Assembly (NCBI GenBank): GCA_963920525.1
Contig: OY986439.1
Span: forward strand, 32,619,819 to 32,683,818
Direction: 5' to 3'
Length of the DNA stretch: 64,000 nucleotides
DNA from: Dichetophora obliterata
Lineage: Eukaryota > Arthropoda > Insecta > Diptera > Sciomyzidae
The notes below the pieces were generated by a model that was given only the letters and a program-made list of their open reading frames with translations, made no database searches and had not been told where the DNA came from. This document shows, piece after piece, positions 44,905 to 56,558 of the stretch. Both the position numbers and the translations under genes were made by a program. Every line of letters begins with the position of its first letter. The first letter of the stretch is position 1.

Positions 44905-45279
44905 GGCTCTGTTCGGAAACGCATCACGATTTGCAGTATGCGCCAGAGATCTGCAACGAATACTTAAAAATAAGTAGTACTCGAGTATTATTCGTTCACA
45001 ACTTAGTGATTCATTTCAGAGATTTGCAATCAATCTCATTTTTGAATCATGATCCACTTACTCCAAAAGGAGTATGAATACGTATAAGTAGTTTTCAAAG
45101 TAGTACTCACATGTGATTGATTCGGAAAAAAGTGAATCACTTTTTTGAATCATGAGCCAGTCACTTACACAAAAATGAGTATAAATGAGTATAAGTAGTT
45201 TCCAAAGTCGTACTCATATGTGATTGATTCAAAAAAAAGTGAATCAAATAAGTATAGAGTGAATTAAATATTAAGGGAT

Positions 45280-47160
45280 GCCAACTAATAATACGTATTT
45301 TGAAGAGTTTTAAACATCATGTATCAGGGGGTCTGATTTCGGCTGATTTCGAATCTGACGTCAGAATTTTAAAATTAAAAATGGTTAATAGGGTTGCCAC
45401 CTAATTTTTTTATTTTCGAATTCGGTGCTGGAGCGAACACTAGGTAAAAATGGGTCGCTTCATCCGAATCCATTGTCAGAATTTGAAAATTATAAATTTT
45501 TATTATATAAGGGTTGCCACCTAATAATTTGTATTTTTAAAAGTTTTAAACATCATTTACTAGTGCTAGGAAGTCGCTGATTTCAAATCTGAAGTCAGAA
45601 TTTAAATTCCATATGGTTAATAGGGTTGCCACCTAATTTTTTTCAATTTTTACGAATTCGGTGCTGGCGCGAACACTAGGTTAAAATAGGTCGCTTAATC
45701 CGTGTCCGTCGTCAGAATTTCAAAACTATAAATTTTTGTTATAATAGGGTTGCCACCTAATAATTTGTATATTTTAAAGTTTTAAACATAATTTAATAGT
45801 GTAAGGGTGTCGCTAATTTCAAATCTGAATTTAGAATTTTAAATTTCATATGATTAATAGGGTTGCCACCTATTTTTTTAAATTTTTACGAATTCGGTGC
45901 TGGCGCGAACACTAGGTAAAAATAGGTCGCTTAATCCGTGTCCGTTGTCAGAATTTCCAAATTATAAATTTTTGTTATAATAGGGTTGCCATCTAATAAT
46001 TTGTATTTTTAAAAGTTTTAAACATCATTTACTAGTGACAGGAAGTCGCTGATTTCAAATCTGAAGTCAGAATTTTAAATTCCATATGGTTAATAGGATT
46101 GCCATTTAATTTTTTTTAATTTTTACGAATTCGGTGCTGGCGCGAACACTGGTAAAAATGGGTCGCTTAATCCGAATCCATTGTCAGAATTTGAAAACTA
46201 TAAATTTTTATTATAATAGAGTTGCCACCTAATAATTTGTATTTTTAAAAGTTTTAAACATCATGTACTAGTGCTAGGAAGTCGCTGATTTCAAATCTGA
46301 AGTCAGAATTTAAATTCCATATGGTAAATAGGGTTGCCACCTAATTTTTTTCAATTTTTACGAATTCGGTGCTGGCGCGAACACAAGGTAAAAATAGGTC
46401 GCTTAATCCGTGTCCGTTGTCAGAATTTCAAAATTATAAATTTTTGTTATAATAGGGTTGCCACCTAATAATTTGTATTTTTAAAAGTTTTAAACATCAT
46501 TTACTAGTGCTAGGAAGTCGCCGATTTCAAATCTGAAGTCAGAATTTTAAATTACATATGGTTAATAGGGTTGCCACCTAATTTCTTTTTAATTTTTACG
46601 AACTCGGTGCTGGCGCGAACATTGGTAAAAATGGGTCGCTTAATCCGAATCCATTGTCAGAATTTGAAAATTATAAATTTTTATTATAATAGGGTTGCCA
46701 CCTAATAATTTGTATTTTTAAAAGTTTTAAACATCATTTACTAGTGCTAGGAAGTCGCTGATTTCAAATCTGAAGTCAGAATTTTAAATTACATATGGTT
46801 AATAGGGTTGCACCTAATTTTTTTTTTTAATTTTTACGACTTCGGTGCTGGCGCGAACACTAGGTTAAAATAGGTCGCCTAATCCGAATACTTTGTCAGA
46901 ATTTCAAAACTATAAATTTTTGTTATAATAGAGTTGCCACCTAATAATTTGTTTATTTTAAAGTTTTAAACATGATTTAATAGTGTAAGGGTGTCGCTAA
47001 TTTTAAATCTGAAGTCAGAATTTTAAATTCCATATGATTAATAGGATTCTTTTTAATTTTTACGAATTTGGTGCTGGCGCGAACACTAGGTAAAAATGGG
47101 TCGCTGAATCCGTGTCCGTTGTCAGAATTTTAAAATTACAAGAATTTGCAAAAATAGGAA
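45280..47160 (+). repeat. Satellite array, ~235-bp unit, about eight copies
   Basis: The motif AGGGTTGCCACCTAATTTTTT recurs at about 45388, 45620, 45857, 46097, 46328, 46566, 46805 and 47040, a spacing of 232-239 bp. Each unit has two diverged halves, each starting AGGGTTGCCACCTAAT. One half carries GAATTCGGTGCTGGCGCGAA, the other TAGGAAGTCGCTGATTTCAA. Inverted copies follow at 47165-47255 and 48000-48235. No coding. Confidence 0.9.
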
Positions 47161-47261
47161 AAAAATTTAGGTGGCAGCCCTATTAACCATATTGAATTTT
47201 AAAATTCTGACTTCAAATTCGAAATCAGCGACCCTTGAACACTGTTAAATGATGGTTAAAA

Positions 47262-47840
47262 TCTATATATAAATAGGCGTAGGAAAAACATTTCGGTACA
47301 ATTTTCTCTCGTGTTTTTAAACCGATTTGGATAATTTTTCTTTCAAATGAATAAGTGTAGGGACAGAATACTTTTTGTGACCTTTGACCTGAAATATGAG
47401 CGTTCAATACAGAATTTCTTAAACAAAAGCTAAGCTATAAGCGATGGAACATTTCTCGCTATCTCTTACGGATACCCTACAATAAGCATATTTTTATGGA
47501 ACATGTAAGAATATATATTGGGATTGTGCAATTTCTTGCAAACAGAAAATGTTTAAAAATTCCCGTTAATTTGACATCAAAACTATGACGATATCTCGAA
47601 AACTGTAACTTTTCTCAGTACAACGTATTTTTGTATGAAAAGTCATTAGTTGAGAAAAATAACGGCATATAGCACATATGCATATAAATAGTTACCTTTT
47701 TTTTGGTAATATTTAACGGATAGTATATTCAAAATTTTCGGTTATTATGACATAAAAATTATTGCGTTATCTCGGAAACTGTAGCTTTTCTCAGTACAAC
47801 GTATTTTTGTATGAAAGTCGTTGGTTAACACTGAAATGCA
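47262..47840 (+). mobile_element. Helitron of the second family, 3' end unresolved
   Basis: TCTATATATAAATAGGCGTAGG after an A starts the segment, and it is the inverse of 15300-15815. It carries two copies of a ~170-bp unit with CTTTTCTCAGTACAACGTAT at 47612 and 47788. It is inserted in the inverted part of the satellite. No CTAG end recognised. A (TTA)n tract lies further on, at 47972-47995. Confidence 0.6.
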
Positions 47841-49061
47841 AACTGAAAATAGAAATTGAATAATTGTTTAACCCTTTTCTACGCTCATCTGAGAACGTAA
47901 GCAATTTCATATCCCAGTGTAGGTTAAAGGTCCCAGTAAAAAGGTCGAATTTCAATCACTTGCGATTTCTAGTTCTTTTTATTATTATTATTATTAGGCC
48001 CTATTATAAAATAATTACATAATTTTGAAATTTCGGCAACGGATTCGGATTCAGCGACCCATTTTTACCTTGTGTTCGCGCCAGCACCGAATTCGTAACA
48101 ATATAAAAAATTTAGGTGGTACTCCAATAACTATTTTTAATTTTAAAATTCTGACTTCAGATTCTAAAGCTAAACGACACTGTTAAACTATGTTTGAAAT
48201 TCTTAAAAATTAATATTATGAGGTGGCAGCCCTTAATATTTTATTAATTCTATAGTTATTTGATTCACTTTGTTTTGAATCAATTACGTATGAATACTAC
48301 TTTGGAAACTACTTATACTTATTCATACTTATATATCAATTTTGGGTAAGTGGCTCATTGATTCAAAAATGTGATTCGTTGCAGATCTCTGGTATGCACA
48401 CAACTGGCATTTTTTAAGCGTCCAAATTGCAGCATGCACTTTTTTGATGCGAATGATGAGTGACGCTTGATAGAAAAATTACATTTTAAAATGTTTGACA
48501 TTTGCAGTGCTGCAAAACTGGCTTTTCGAACATTTTGCTTGTGCTGCAAAAGCAGTTTGCGCATCATGATTCATTTTCGAAGAGACCCAAATTGAAATTC
48601 AGAATAGATAAATTATTTACCAAGATCAGTACGCTATGAGGTAAATTTAATTTTATGAACATTCATTTTAACTTATGAATGAATACCTTTACTTATAGGT
48701 ACTTTTTCTGATTTTTAAGTGCAGTTTCTGAATTTCAATTATCTTTTTAAAATTTTGAATTGACATATTCTTAATTTAAATTTATCTATTCTGAATTTCA
48801 ATTTTCCATACTTTTTTCTGTGATTATTGTGTGGTGTGATATTTGATATAAACTGTCACGTAACAGTGAGATTGCTGTGAGTGTATGTGTGCGAGTATCG
48901 AGTAGTGATGTGATTTTCATTTTGCTAAAAATTCCGAATGCATGTGTAAAAATACCTTTTTGGCTCACTTTATTCCTTCAAAAAGATTCTAAAATCCCGT
49001 GAAAAATTCTTTCAATCCGAATGTCAAAATAAGAAAAATAACTAATTTGTATTTCTATATA

Positions 49062-50625
49062 CAGTGTTGCGCAAAACAATAGCAACAAAATCAGTACGCT
49101 GCTACAAAATCATGTATCTTTTTAAATATTAGGTACACACAAAAATGATTATAGGAACCAAAGCATATATTCACACATCATATTAAAAACAAATCATATT
49201 CAAATTTGGTTTTGTTTTCTTTATTAAATTTAAAATTAATGTGATTTCATTCAGTTTGTCTGAGAGCAAAACAAAAGCAACATAATTTATATTTGGTGTA
49301 AGATTCATTATTCTTGATAACCGCTGCACATCTGAGCGACATCGATTCTATTAAATTAGATATGTTGGTATTAGGTATATGTTCCCAATGGTATTCAAAT
49401 GGTATTCAAGGACTTGAATACCATTGCCTCTAATGTAATCTTTGATGAGCTTTGAAGTGTGCTTCGGGTCGTTGTCGGGCTGAAACGTTCACTGAAGCGA
49501 CATATTCCACTCTGAATGTGGTTGCATCTTGCTTTCTAAAATGTCATTATATACAAATCGATCCATAATTCCATCGATTTTTTAAAATGGTTCAACTTCA
49601 TTATAGGAAAAACAAGTGCAGACTATAATGCCACCGTCTCCGTGCTTAAATTGTATTTTGCAGTTTCGGGCTTCAAGTCGTGTACCTGGGTGGCGCCGTA
49701 CCGTCCACATCCCATCTGAATTAATCAAGTTGAACTTTGATTCATCGCTAAAAAAAAGGTTTTCGATTTTTGAACGGTCCAATTTTGGTGCTCTTTTGTA
49801 AGACTGAGTCTAAACAACAATTAATTGCAACTAGTTGTCAAAATTTCAGACAGAATTGTTTAAATTGTAACACCTCACCTTGTTTTTTATTCTTAGCTGT
49901 AAGCAAAGGTTTCTCTGCCGGTCTGTTACTTCTTTAATCGTTCTCAACGGCTCGTCTTCAAACAGTGCTGTGGTGGATATCTAAATCAAGTGTCCGAACA
50001 ACCTCTTTGGATGTGGCAAATGCATTTCGTTTGAACACAACACAAATGTTCCTGTCATCACGCAGCGATGTCTTCCGCGGTCGCCCTCTTTAATGTACCG
50101 TTGTTACATCTTTTGTGATGGTATATTTCTTTATTAATCTGCAAACTATTGACTGATTAATATCAAACTGTTTCACGTTAGATATTTGTGAATTTCCGTT
50201 TTTATATTCGGAAATAATTTGCAATTTAAGAGCTTCACAGTATTTAAACCGTGCCATTATAAATGGAACAGGCAATATCACAATTAAACAATTAAAGCGC
50301 AAAAACAAAATTAAACTTAAAAGTTTATGACTTACAAACAACACGTGCTTTACAATAACGGAACTTTTACCGGTAATTCTAAGAACTTTTGTTCTCTTTT
50401 TACATTTTTCAAGTTTTGTTGCTTTTTTTTTGCTCTCAGACAAATTGAATGTAGCCACATTAATTTGAAATTTAATTAAAAAAACCAAACCAAATTTGAA
50501 TTTGATTTGTTTAATATATGATGTATTGATTCCTATAATCATTTTTGTGTGTCCCCAATATTAAAAAAGATACACGATTTTATTGCAGCGCACTTATTTT
50601 GTTGCTATTGTTTTACGCAACACTG
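49062..50625 (-). mobile_element. Tc1-like transposon with long TIRs
   Basis: The ends CAGTGTTGCG(C/T)AAAACAATAG are inverted and flanked by TA. The inverted match extends with gaps over ~140 bp (CAAAAATGATTATAGGAA, GATACA(C/T)GATTTT). A second inverted motif CAATTTGTCTGAGAGCAAAA-like lies at 49255 and 50440, again an IR/DR pattern. It encodes a broken transposase on the minus strand. No sequence similarity by eye to the Tc1 at 20168. Confidence 0.9.
49300..50260 (-). pseudogene. Tc1-like transposase remnant
   Basis: It starts MARFKYCEALKLQIISEYKN (50257), a helix-turn-helix region, and passes RGRPRKTSLRDDRNI. After several stops comes the catalytic domain frame at 49782-49582: NLFFSDESKFNLINSDG (first Asp), VRRHPGTRLEARNCK and the GDGGIIVCTCFS box. 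Next comes QPDNDPKHTSKLIKDYI (second Asp) near 49480-49430. The region that should hold the LNPIE-type third acidic residue is replaced by a short duplication (GGTATTCAA at 49389 and 49400). Inactive. Confidence 0.85.
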
Positions 50626-50637
50626 TATATGTATTAA

Positions 50638-51555
50638 GGTGGATCGTTTTGTTCAGCGGTAAAAAACACTTTTTTCGACACTCATATTCTGGGAGCTGGA
50701 TTCAAGTAGATCTTAAATCCAAAAGGATATCAAAATCGGTGGAACCGTCATTCAGCGGTTTTGATTTAAAAAAAATCACTTTTTCGCCAAAAATCACCGG
50801 TTTTTTTGCCCTAAGTTTTTATCAATCTAAAATAACTACCCAAAAGTTGGGTGCAAATGAAAGGTATCTTGGACCCCAAAGTTGTAAATAGGAAGATGGT
50901 TAGATTCAAGAAATTTTTTAGTGCAACAGTGTTCAGAATTCGGTCAACATTAAGGGTATTTTTCACTAAAATCGCTATAAATTTGCCATTTTTCAGTAAA
51001 TTTGGAAAAATTAGGTATTGCTCAAAAAGACTTGGAGTAATCTATTGATATATAAAAAAAAATCAAAATAGTGGAATTTTTTTTAGCTTTTTTGGAAAGT
51101 ATTTTTGAAATGGTATTTTTCACAAAAACCGCTATTAATTCACTAATTTTCAGTAAATTTTAGAAAATTTACTATTTTTAAATGGTGTGACTTTGAAAAG
51201 GCTTCACCTGTCGTGGTGAACAATAAAAATGAATATATTTATAGCGAATAAACAGCAAATTTATAGCGATTTTAGTCAAAAATACCCAAAATGTTGACCG
51301 AATTCTGAACACTGTTGCACTAAAAAATTTCTCGAAGCTAACAATCTTCCTATTTACAACTTTGGTGTCCCAGATACCTTTCATTTACACCCATTTTTTA
51401 GGCAGTTATTTTAGATTGATAAAAAGTTACGGCGAAAAACCGGTGATTTTTGGTGAAAAAGTGATTTTTTTAAATCAGAACCGCTGGATGACGGTTCCCC
51501 CGATTTCGATATCCTTTTGGATTTACGACCTGCTTGAAACCAGTTTTTATCCACC
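50638..51555. mobile_element. 918-bp hairpin element, TTAA-flanked
   Basis: Inverted arms of ~380 bp start GGTGGAT at both ends. They share AATCCAAAAGGATATC(A/G)AAAT, GGAACCGTCAT(T/C)CAGCGGTT, AAATCACCGGTTTTT and GTTCAGAATTCGGTCAAC. The flanks are TTAA on both sides, which can be read as a TTAA or a TA duplication. The ORFs at 50583-51783 are palindrome shadows: the same peptide (TVFRIRSTLRVF) appears on both strands. No enzyme. Confidence 0.82.
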
Positions 51556-51559
51556 TTAA

Positions 51560-51905
51560 TATGCATGCTTAAAAAAATAAAAATATACAGATTTTATTTC
51601 GAATTAGATTTAAAGTTGAATAAAAAGCGTAAGGAATTTCGTTTTCTATCCAGAATAGATCTAACCAGAATTTACACTGATCTTTTTTTTATTTTAAATG
51701 GAATTTATGAGATCGAATTAATCTTTTCATCATTGCATTTTACCTTTCCTGAAATTCAAACGGAATTTTTGAATTTTCATTGATCTGTTTTGAATTTCAA
51801 AAGGATTTTTTAAATTTCAAATGGAATTCCTGAATTTCAATTGATCTACTATGAATTTCAAATGGAAATCTTCATTTTTTCTGAACTACAACTGGAAATG
51901 GTAGT
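51560..51905 (-). repeat. Inverse-oriented ~21-bp minisatellite, diverged
   Basis: Repeats of CTGAATTTCAA(T/A)TG(G/A)A on the minus orientation of the 44629 array, about a dozen irregular units. Read as possible right arm partner of the 44629 array. Confidence 0.6.
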
Positions 51906-52706
51906 TAAGGTCACATTCAAACTAAAGAAAAATGCAAACATAATTTTAAGTACTTTTCCAAGCATTTTTCCAATGCGCACCATCTGAATATTGAACAAAT
52001 CAAAATAATTGTGCTTGACGTTCGAAAAACTGCCTCAATAGAGTCAAGGTGTGATTCTTGTGGTCTCTAAGGCACAGCATGTCAGAAATTGCCAAATAAT
52101 TAGGATAGCATATGCACAGCAACAAAAGAAAAACAACAGCTGAAACATTACGGATCATCTTTGCAAAGAGCAAAAAACCCTGATGTCAATATGTAACACC
52201 TTTGCATGAAATCGATTTTGTCTTGCAAAAAGCATTCTCCACACGCCGAAGGAATTGTAAATAAATTACGCAAATGGAAGAGAAAACGTTACAGATTTAT
52301 CGGTTACCGAAATGATAACAATGTGTGAACATTTTTTTGCAATAATACAGTAACAAGCGGGATTAACAACCAGAACAATTGCGAAGCAAGAAAGAAAAAT
52401 ATGAAACAAATAAGTTCGGGTAGGTAGCCTGAAGATGTGACTGGGTTCTTCTAGCCAGTTGGCCGAAAAATACTTAAATGCTTGCACAAAAATAATATCA
52501 ATGAAATTGAATGAGCAATGAAGATGATTAGAAAATATGAGACGAAATATGACAGGGGAAAGGGGAAGTCGATTGTGCATTACTTTACAAATACAATTTT
52601 TATTTTAATATCTTATGTTATATTTTTCAATAATGTCCATGGACCTGGACATTGGGACTTTATGTCCGCCATCATTTTTACTTTACTTAACTAAATAACT
52701 ATTGAC
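51906..52706. other. No gene seen
   Basis: A+T-rich DNA. The minus-strand frame at 52266-52580 encodes a hydrophobic peptide without recognisable domain and is not supported as a gene. Confidence 0.4.
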
Positions 52707-53650
52707 CAGAGACTAAATAATAAATATTTGTAGATTTTTAAACGAAAAAAGCATTGTGAAAAAATTGTCGTACCGCCGTTTTGAAGCTACCATTAGAATC
52801 CTGTCACATTGCAGAACATGATTTCCTATTGATTTTTAAAACTTTGAGCAAAAAATAGAGACTATTTCTGCTTTTTATTTTTTTTAAGGCAAAAATAAAA
52901 AGCAAAATTTGACCAACTTATTAACGCGCACAAAATAACTTGTAAATATTAATTTTTATTTTTTCTGTTAAAAATTAAAAGCAAAATTAGGATTTCAGTT
53001 CACGGTTGCACCAAAATCATAATGTATGAAAAGCAATATTAAGGTTTTTCCTAATTTTGCTTTTTATTTTTGGCTTAAAAAATAAAAAGCAAAACTTACC
53101 AGCTATTGTGTGCTCAAAAAAATATCGGGCAAGTTTTGCTTTTTATTTTTGCCTTAAAAACTATACTGGGCAAATTTATCTTTTTATTTTTACCTTAAAA
53201 AATAAAAAGCAAAACTTACCAGCTATTTTGTGCTCAAAAAAATATCGGGCAAGTTTAGCTTTTTATTTTTGCCTTAAAAAATGAAATCAAAAATTGCTGG
53301 TTAATTTGTGCGTAAAAAATATCGGGCAAATTTTATTTTTTATTAAGGGTTTTTCCTAATATTGCTTTTTATTTTGGCTTAAGAAATAAAAATCAAAATT
53401 TACAAGTTATTTTGACCTCAAAAATGTATAGGGCATATTTTGCTTTTTATTTTTGCCTTAGAAAATAAAAATCAAAAATTGCTGGTTATTTTGTGCGTAA
53501 AAAATGTAGGGCAAATTTTGCTCTTTATTTTTGACTTAAAAAGCTAAAAAGCAGAAATATTTATTATTTATTGCTCAAAATTTAAAAAGTCAAAAGATAA
53601 TTATTATTTTGTGCTTTTTATTATAAAATGCATACTTAGTACGGTCTCTG
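52707..53650. mobile_element. Foldback-like element built from A/T repeats
   Basis: CAGAGACTAAATAATAAA and, inverted, CAGAGACCGTACTAAG may be the ends. The interior consists of ~70-110-bp units with TTTTGCTTTTTATTTTTGCC and its inverse AAAAATAAAAAGCAAAACTT, so the array can fold on itself many times. It resembles the hAT at 54574 in end sequence (CAG(A/G)GACCG) and composition. No target duplication was found. The ORF at 53057-53284 is repeat-derived. Confidence 0.5.
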
Positions 53651-53973
53651 ACCATTTCAATTTATTACGACCTATTCTGGGAAAAGATAGCTTATAATTA
53701 TTACTTTTATGTCCACTTTATATAACTGATAATAAAATATTAGAAAAATATTTTTAATTGCATATTTTGCCTATTTTTAGCGCATATTTTAGAGTTTTAA
53801 GTGCATGTTATATGCGCATATTTTTGATTTTTTTAGTGCATGAGATTTCCAGCCCTACTTATAACAAATTGCCGTTGAATTGCTTTATTGTGGTCCGATC
53901 TAAAGCGAAATAGCATTTTTAAAAGCAAATTAAAAAAAACACCTAAAACCCCTCTCCAATTTTTTAATACATT

Positions 53974-54434
53974 AGGGGTATTCGCAATGTGGTGTATTTG
54001 CCCTTGTATTGTGTATTTTTGATGATATTCTTGAAGCAAATTTTGTAAAATTACAAAAACACAATGTATAGTATTCAAAATGTAATCCTGTGGCAAAAAT
54101 ACACCGAAGTAACCCTATTGCATTCTTTGTAAATTTCATTGTGTATTAGATGAGCTGATCGCAAAAGCATTTCTACTCAGCATGGAGGAAGCTACCGGCA
54201 ACTCTGTGAGTTTATTTGATAGAAATCAATATAATTTAGTGTTTCGTTTCAATTTTTGTATGATTTCCTTTAGTTAAATAATGATTTAAATTAATATTTC
54301 CCAGCAAAAGAACATAAAAGATCAGCTGATTTGAAAAAATACAATGCTTTAGTGAAGGTTCGTTCACAATAAGTTGTAGAAATTGTAAATTTTGTAAAAA
54401 ATTATCGCAAATAAACTACATTGTGAATACCCCT
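53974..54434. mobile_element. AAGGGTATTCAC MITE, copy 2
   Basis: The ends AGGGGTATTCGCAATGTGG and, inverted, AGGGGTATTCACAATGTAG are flanked by ATT on both sides (53971-53973, 54435-54437). It shares its body with 38504-38970. About 460 bp, non-coding. Confidence 0.8.
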
Positions 54435-54573
54435 ATTGTTCTTAGAAGTATGTTAAATCAAAAAACCAAATATAATATGCCACTATTTGCTACTCTGCAA
54501 CTTATGCCAATTTAATTAAAGTAGCCGCTATTGTGGTCGAAGAGCTTTTTGATGTTTGGTTATCAAGCCAAAC

Positions 54574-55216
54574 CAGGGACCGTACCGGTTATGGTTTTTA
54601 TCAAAAAAGACAGATATTAACAGTTATCATTTAACTTTTATTTTTTTCGACAAAAATACTAGTTATTTAATGCCTTTTATTTTTTCGGGCAAAAATAACT
54701 GTTACATTTGACTTTTATTTTTTTGGTCAAAAATAACAGCTATTTTGTGCCTTTTATTTTTCGGTCAAAAATATCAGGCAATTTGAATTTTTAAAGGAAT
54801 TTTTTTTTTAATTTGAACGGCAAAAAAAATTTTATGCAATTTTTATCGTCTCATAGCGCGCACATTTTGAGCTATAAAACTTTTTAGTTTTTAAAGTTTT
54901 TTATTCGGCCTTTGAAAAAATACTAATTGCCTGATATTTTTGACCGAAAAAATAAAAGGCACAAAATAGCTGTTATTTTGACCTAAAAAATAAAAGTCAA
55001 AAGTAATAGTTATTTTTGCCCGAAAAAATAAAAGGCAAAAAATAACAGTTAATTTTAATTTTTTTAGTAACAGCCAAAAATTTAAAAGGCATTTAATATT
55101 CGCGAAGCTGCTGCTATTACGATAATAAAGATATATTTAAAAAAGTCCTCCGGCCACTTTTTCGTTGTGCATTTTTCATCTGAAAATTGCAAAATAACAG
55201 TTATTTTCGGTCCCTG
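54574..55216. mobile_element. hAT foldback, 8-bp TSD
   Basis: The inverted ends are CAGGGACCG. The flanks are AGCCAAAC (54566-54573) and AGTCAAAC (55217-55224), 7 of 8 identical. The arms are inverted arrays of TTATTTTTTGG(T/G)CAAAAATAAC-like units (left 54600-54780, right 54910-55090) with a short central spacer. 643 bp, no ORF. Confidence 0.75.
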
Positions 55217-55231
55217 AGTCAAACTCATATA

Positions 55232-56514
55232 CGAGGGCAATTTGAGCAGTTAGTGAATTTTTTATTTCCCGCGTAGTAACTTTAAATGCAACACTGCTTC
55301 TTTCAACTACCATCTGTTAATAGACTACTGTCAAAATTTCAGCTCGCTGCGACGCTAAGTTTGTGTTTGGCAGCCATTGACAGCAGACGATCTTGTGAAT
55401 TTTAGCGAAAATGGAAAAAAGTGAATTTCGTGTGCTCATCAAGCATTATTTTTTGCGCAAAAAACTATCAGCCAAACCAAGGAAAGGCTTGATAAATACT
55501 ACGGGGACTCTGCACGATCGATTGGTATGATTCACAAGTGCTTTACTGAACTCCGGTCGTACAACCACAAGTGACACCGAATGTTCTGGACGCCCAAATG
55601 AGGTCACCACACCAGAAATGGTCACTAAAATTCGCGATATCGTGTTAGCCGATCGCAGAGTTAAAGTGCGCGAGATTTTTGAGGCCGTAGGCATCTCAAA
55701 CGAACGGATGTGGAACATTTTGCGAAATCATTTAGATATGGAAAAACTATCCGCAAGATGGGTGCTGCTTTCGCTCACTCTCGATAATAAACGCGTGTGT
55801 GTGACTGACTCAAAAGCGTGTTTGGCGATATAGAACAAAGATAAGAAGGATTTTTCCGTCGATTAGTAATCGTGGACGAAACATGGATCCATCATTACAC
55901 ACTAAAGACAAAGGAACGGTTGAAACAGTAGACTTCACCGACCGAATGTGCTCCGAAGAAGGCGAAGACGGTGCTATCGGCCGGAAAGGTTATGGCGACA
56001 GTATTTTGGGATAAACGAGGTGTAATCTACATCGATTACCTTCCACCGAAAAGAACGATCAATGGCGAATACTACGCAGCCGGATTGGACCGTTCCAACG
56101 ACGCTTTGAAAGAGAAACGTCCTCATTTGGCGAGGAAAAAAATGCTCTTCCATCAAGACAATGCGCATTCACACATGCCCAGCTACCATGGCAAAACTTC
56201 ATGAATTCAAGTACGAATTGCTTCCTTATCCCGCATATTTCCCAGATTTGGCCCCCTCCAACTATTTTCTGTTTTCAAACTTGAAGAAATGGCTCGGCGG
56301 AAAGAAATTCACCACCAGAGAGGAGTTCATCACCGAAACAGAGATTTATTTTAAGGACCTTCCCAAAGCGTATTTTTCTGATGGTATCAAAAAATTGGAG
56401 GAACGTTGGACGAAGTGTATCGAGCTAAAAGGAGACTATTTTGAAAAATCTTTCTTTTTTTGCCGTAAAAACCATTCCTTGTCTAGTTTTCCACGGATCA
56501 TCAAATTACCCTCG
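55232..56514 (+). mobile_element. mariner transposon, full length
   Basis: 1283 bp between TA dinucleotides (55230-55231, 56515-56516) with ends CGAGGG(C/T)AATTTGA in inverted orientation. This is the usual size for a mariner with one uninterrupted transposase gene. It lies 15 bp from the right end of the hAT foldback. Confidence 0.95.
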
Positions 56515-56517
56515 TAG
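55411..56517 (+). pseudogene. mariner transposase, DD34D, frameshifted
   Basis: The start is MEKSEFRVLIKHYFLRKKT at 55411, followed by a stop and the helix-turn-helix region (TKERLDKYYGDSARSIGMIH, partly shifted). The frame at 55618 holds KVREIFEAVGISNERM. A shift between 55833 and 55869 leads to VDETWIHHYT (first Asp). The frame at 55971 gives VMATVFWDKRGVIYIDYLP and HQDNAHSH (second Asp). A further shift near 56190 gives the third Asp in FPDLAPSNYFLFSNLKKWLG and continues to the stop at 56515-56517. All three catalytic residues are present at the expected spacing. At least four breaks make the copy inactive. Confidence 0.93.
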
Positions 56518-56558
56518 CAGTTAAAAAACGTAATGATATGATAGATTTTATAAAGATA

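Larger units (their letters stand above)
44905..48588. mobile_element. 3.7-kb TIR element with satellite-filled arms
   Basis: The ends GGCTCTGTTCGGAAACGCAT and, inverted, GGGTCTCTTCGAAAATGAAT define it. AAA flanks on each side join the minisatellite perfectly when the element is removed (GATAAATTGAAATTC). The arms also share inverted TTCGTTGCAGATCTCTGG and the GAATCA(A/T).ACGTAT region. The left arm then carries the ~235-bp satellite and the right arm only about one inverted unit. A Helitron lies in the loop at 47262. A 3-bp duplication is compatible with several superfamilies, so no assignment is made. Confidence 0.7.

Noticed and set aside
45280..47160. Regularly spaced repeats resembling a CRISPR array
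   Set aside because: The units are 235 bp, contiguous and similar throughout, with no short repeat/spacer alternation. The context is an insect transposon.
50583..51783. Series of short frames on both strands
   Set aside because: Shadows of the 918-bp hairpin: the same peptides appear from both arms.
52266..52580. 104-residue minus-strand hydrophobic frame
   Set aside because: No domain, biased composition, no supporting splice or promoter context.
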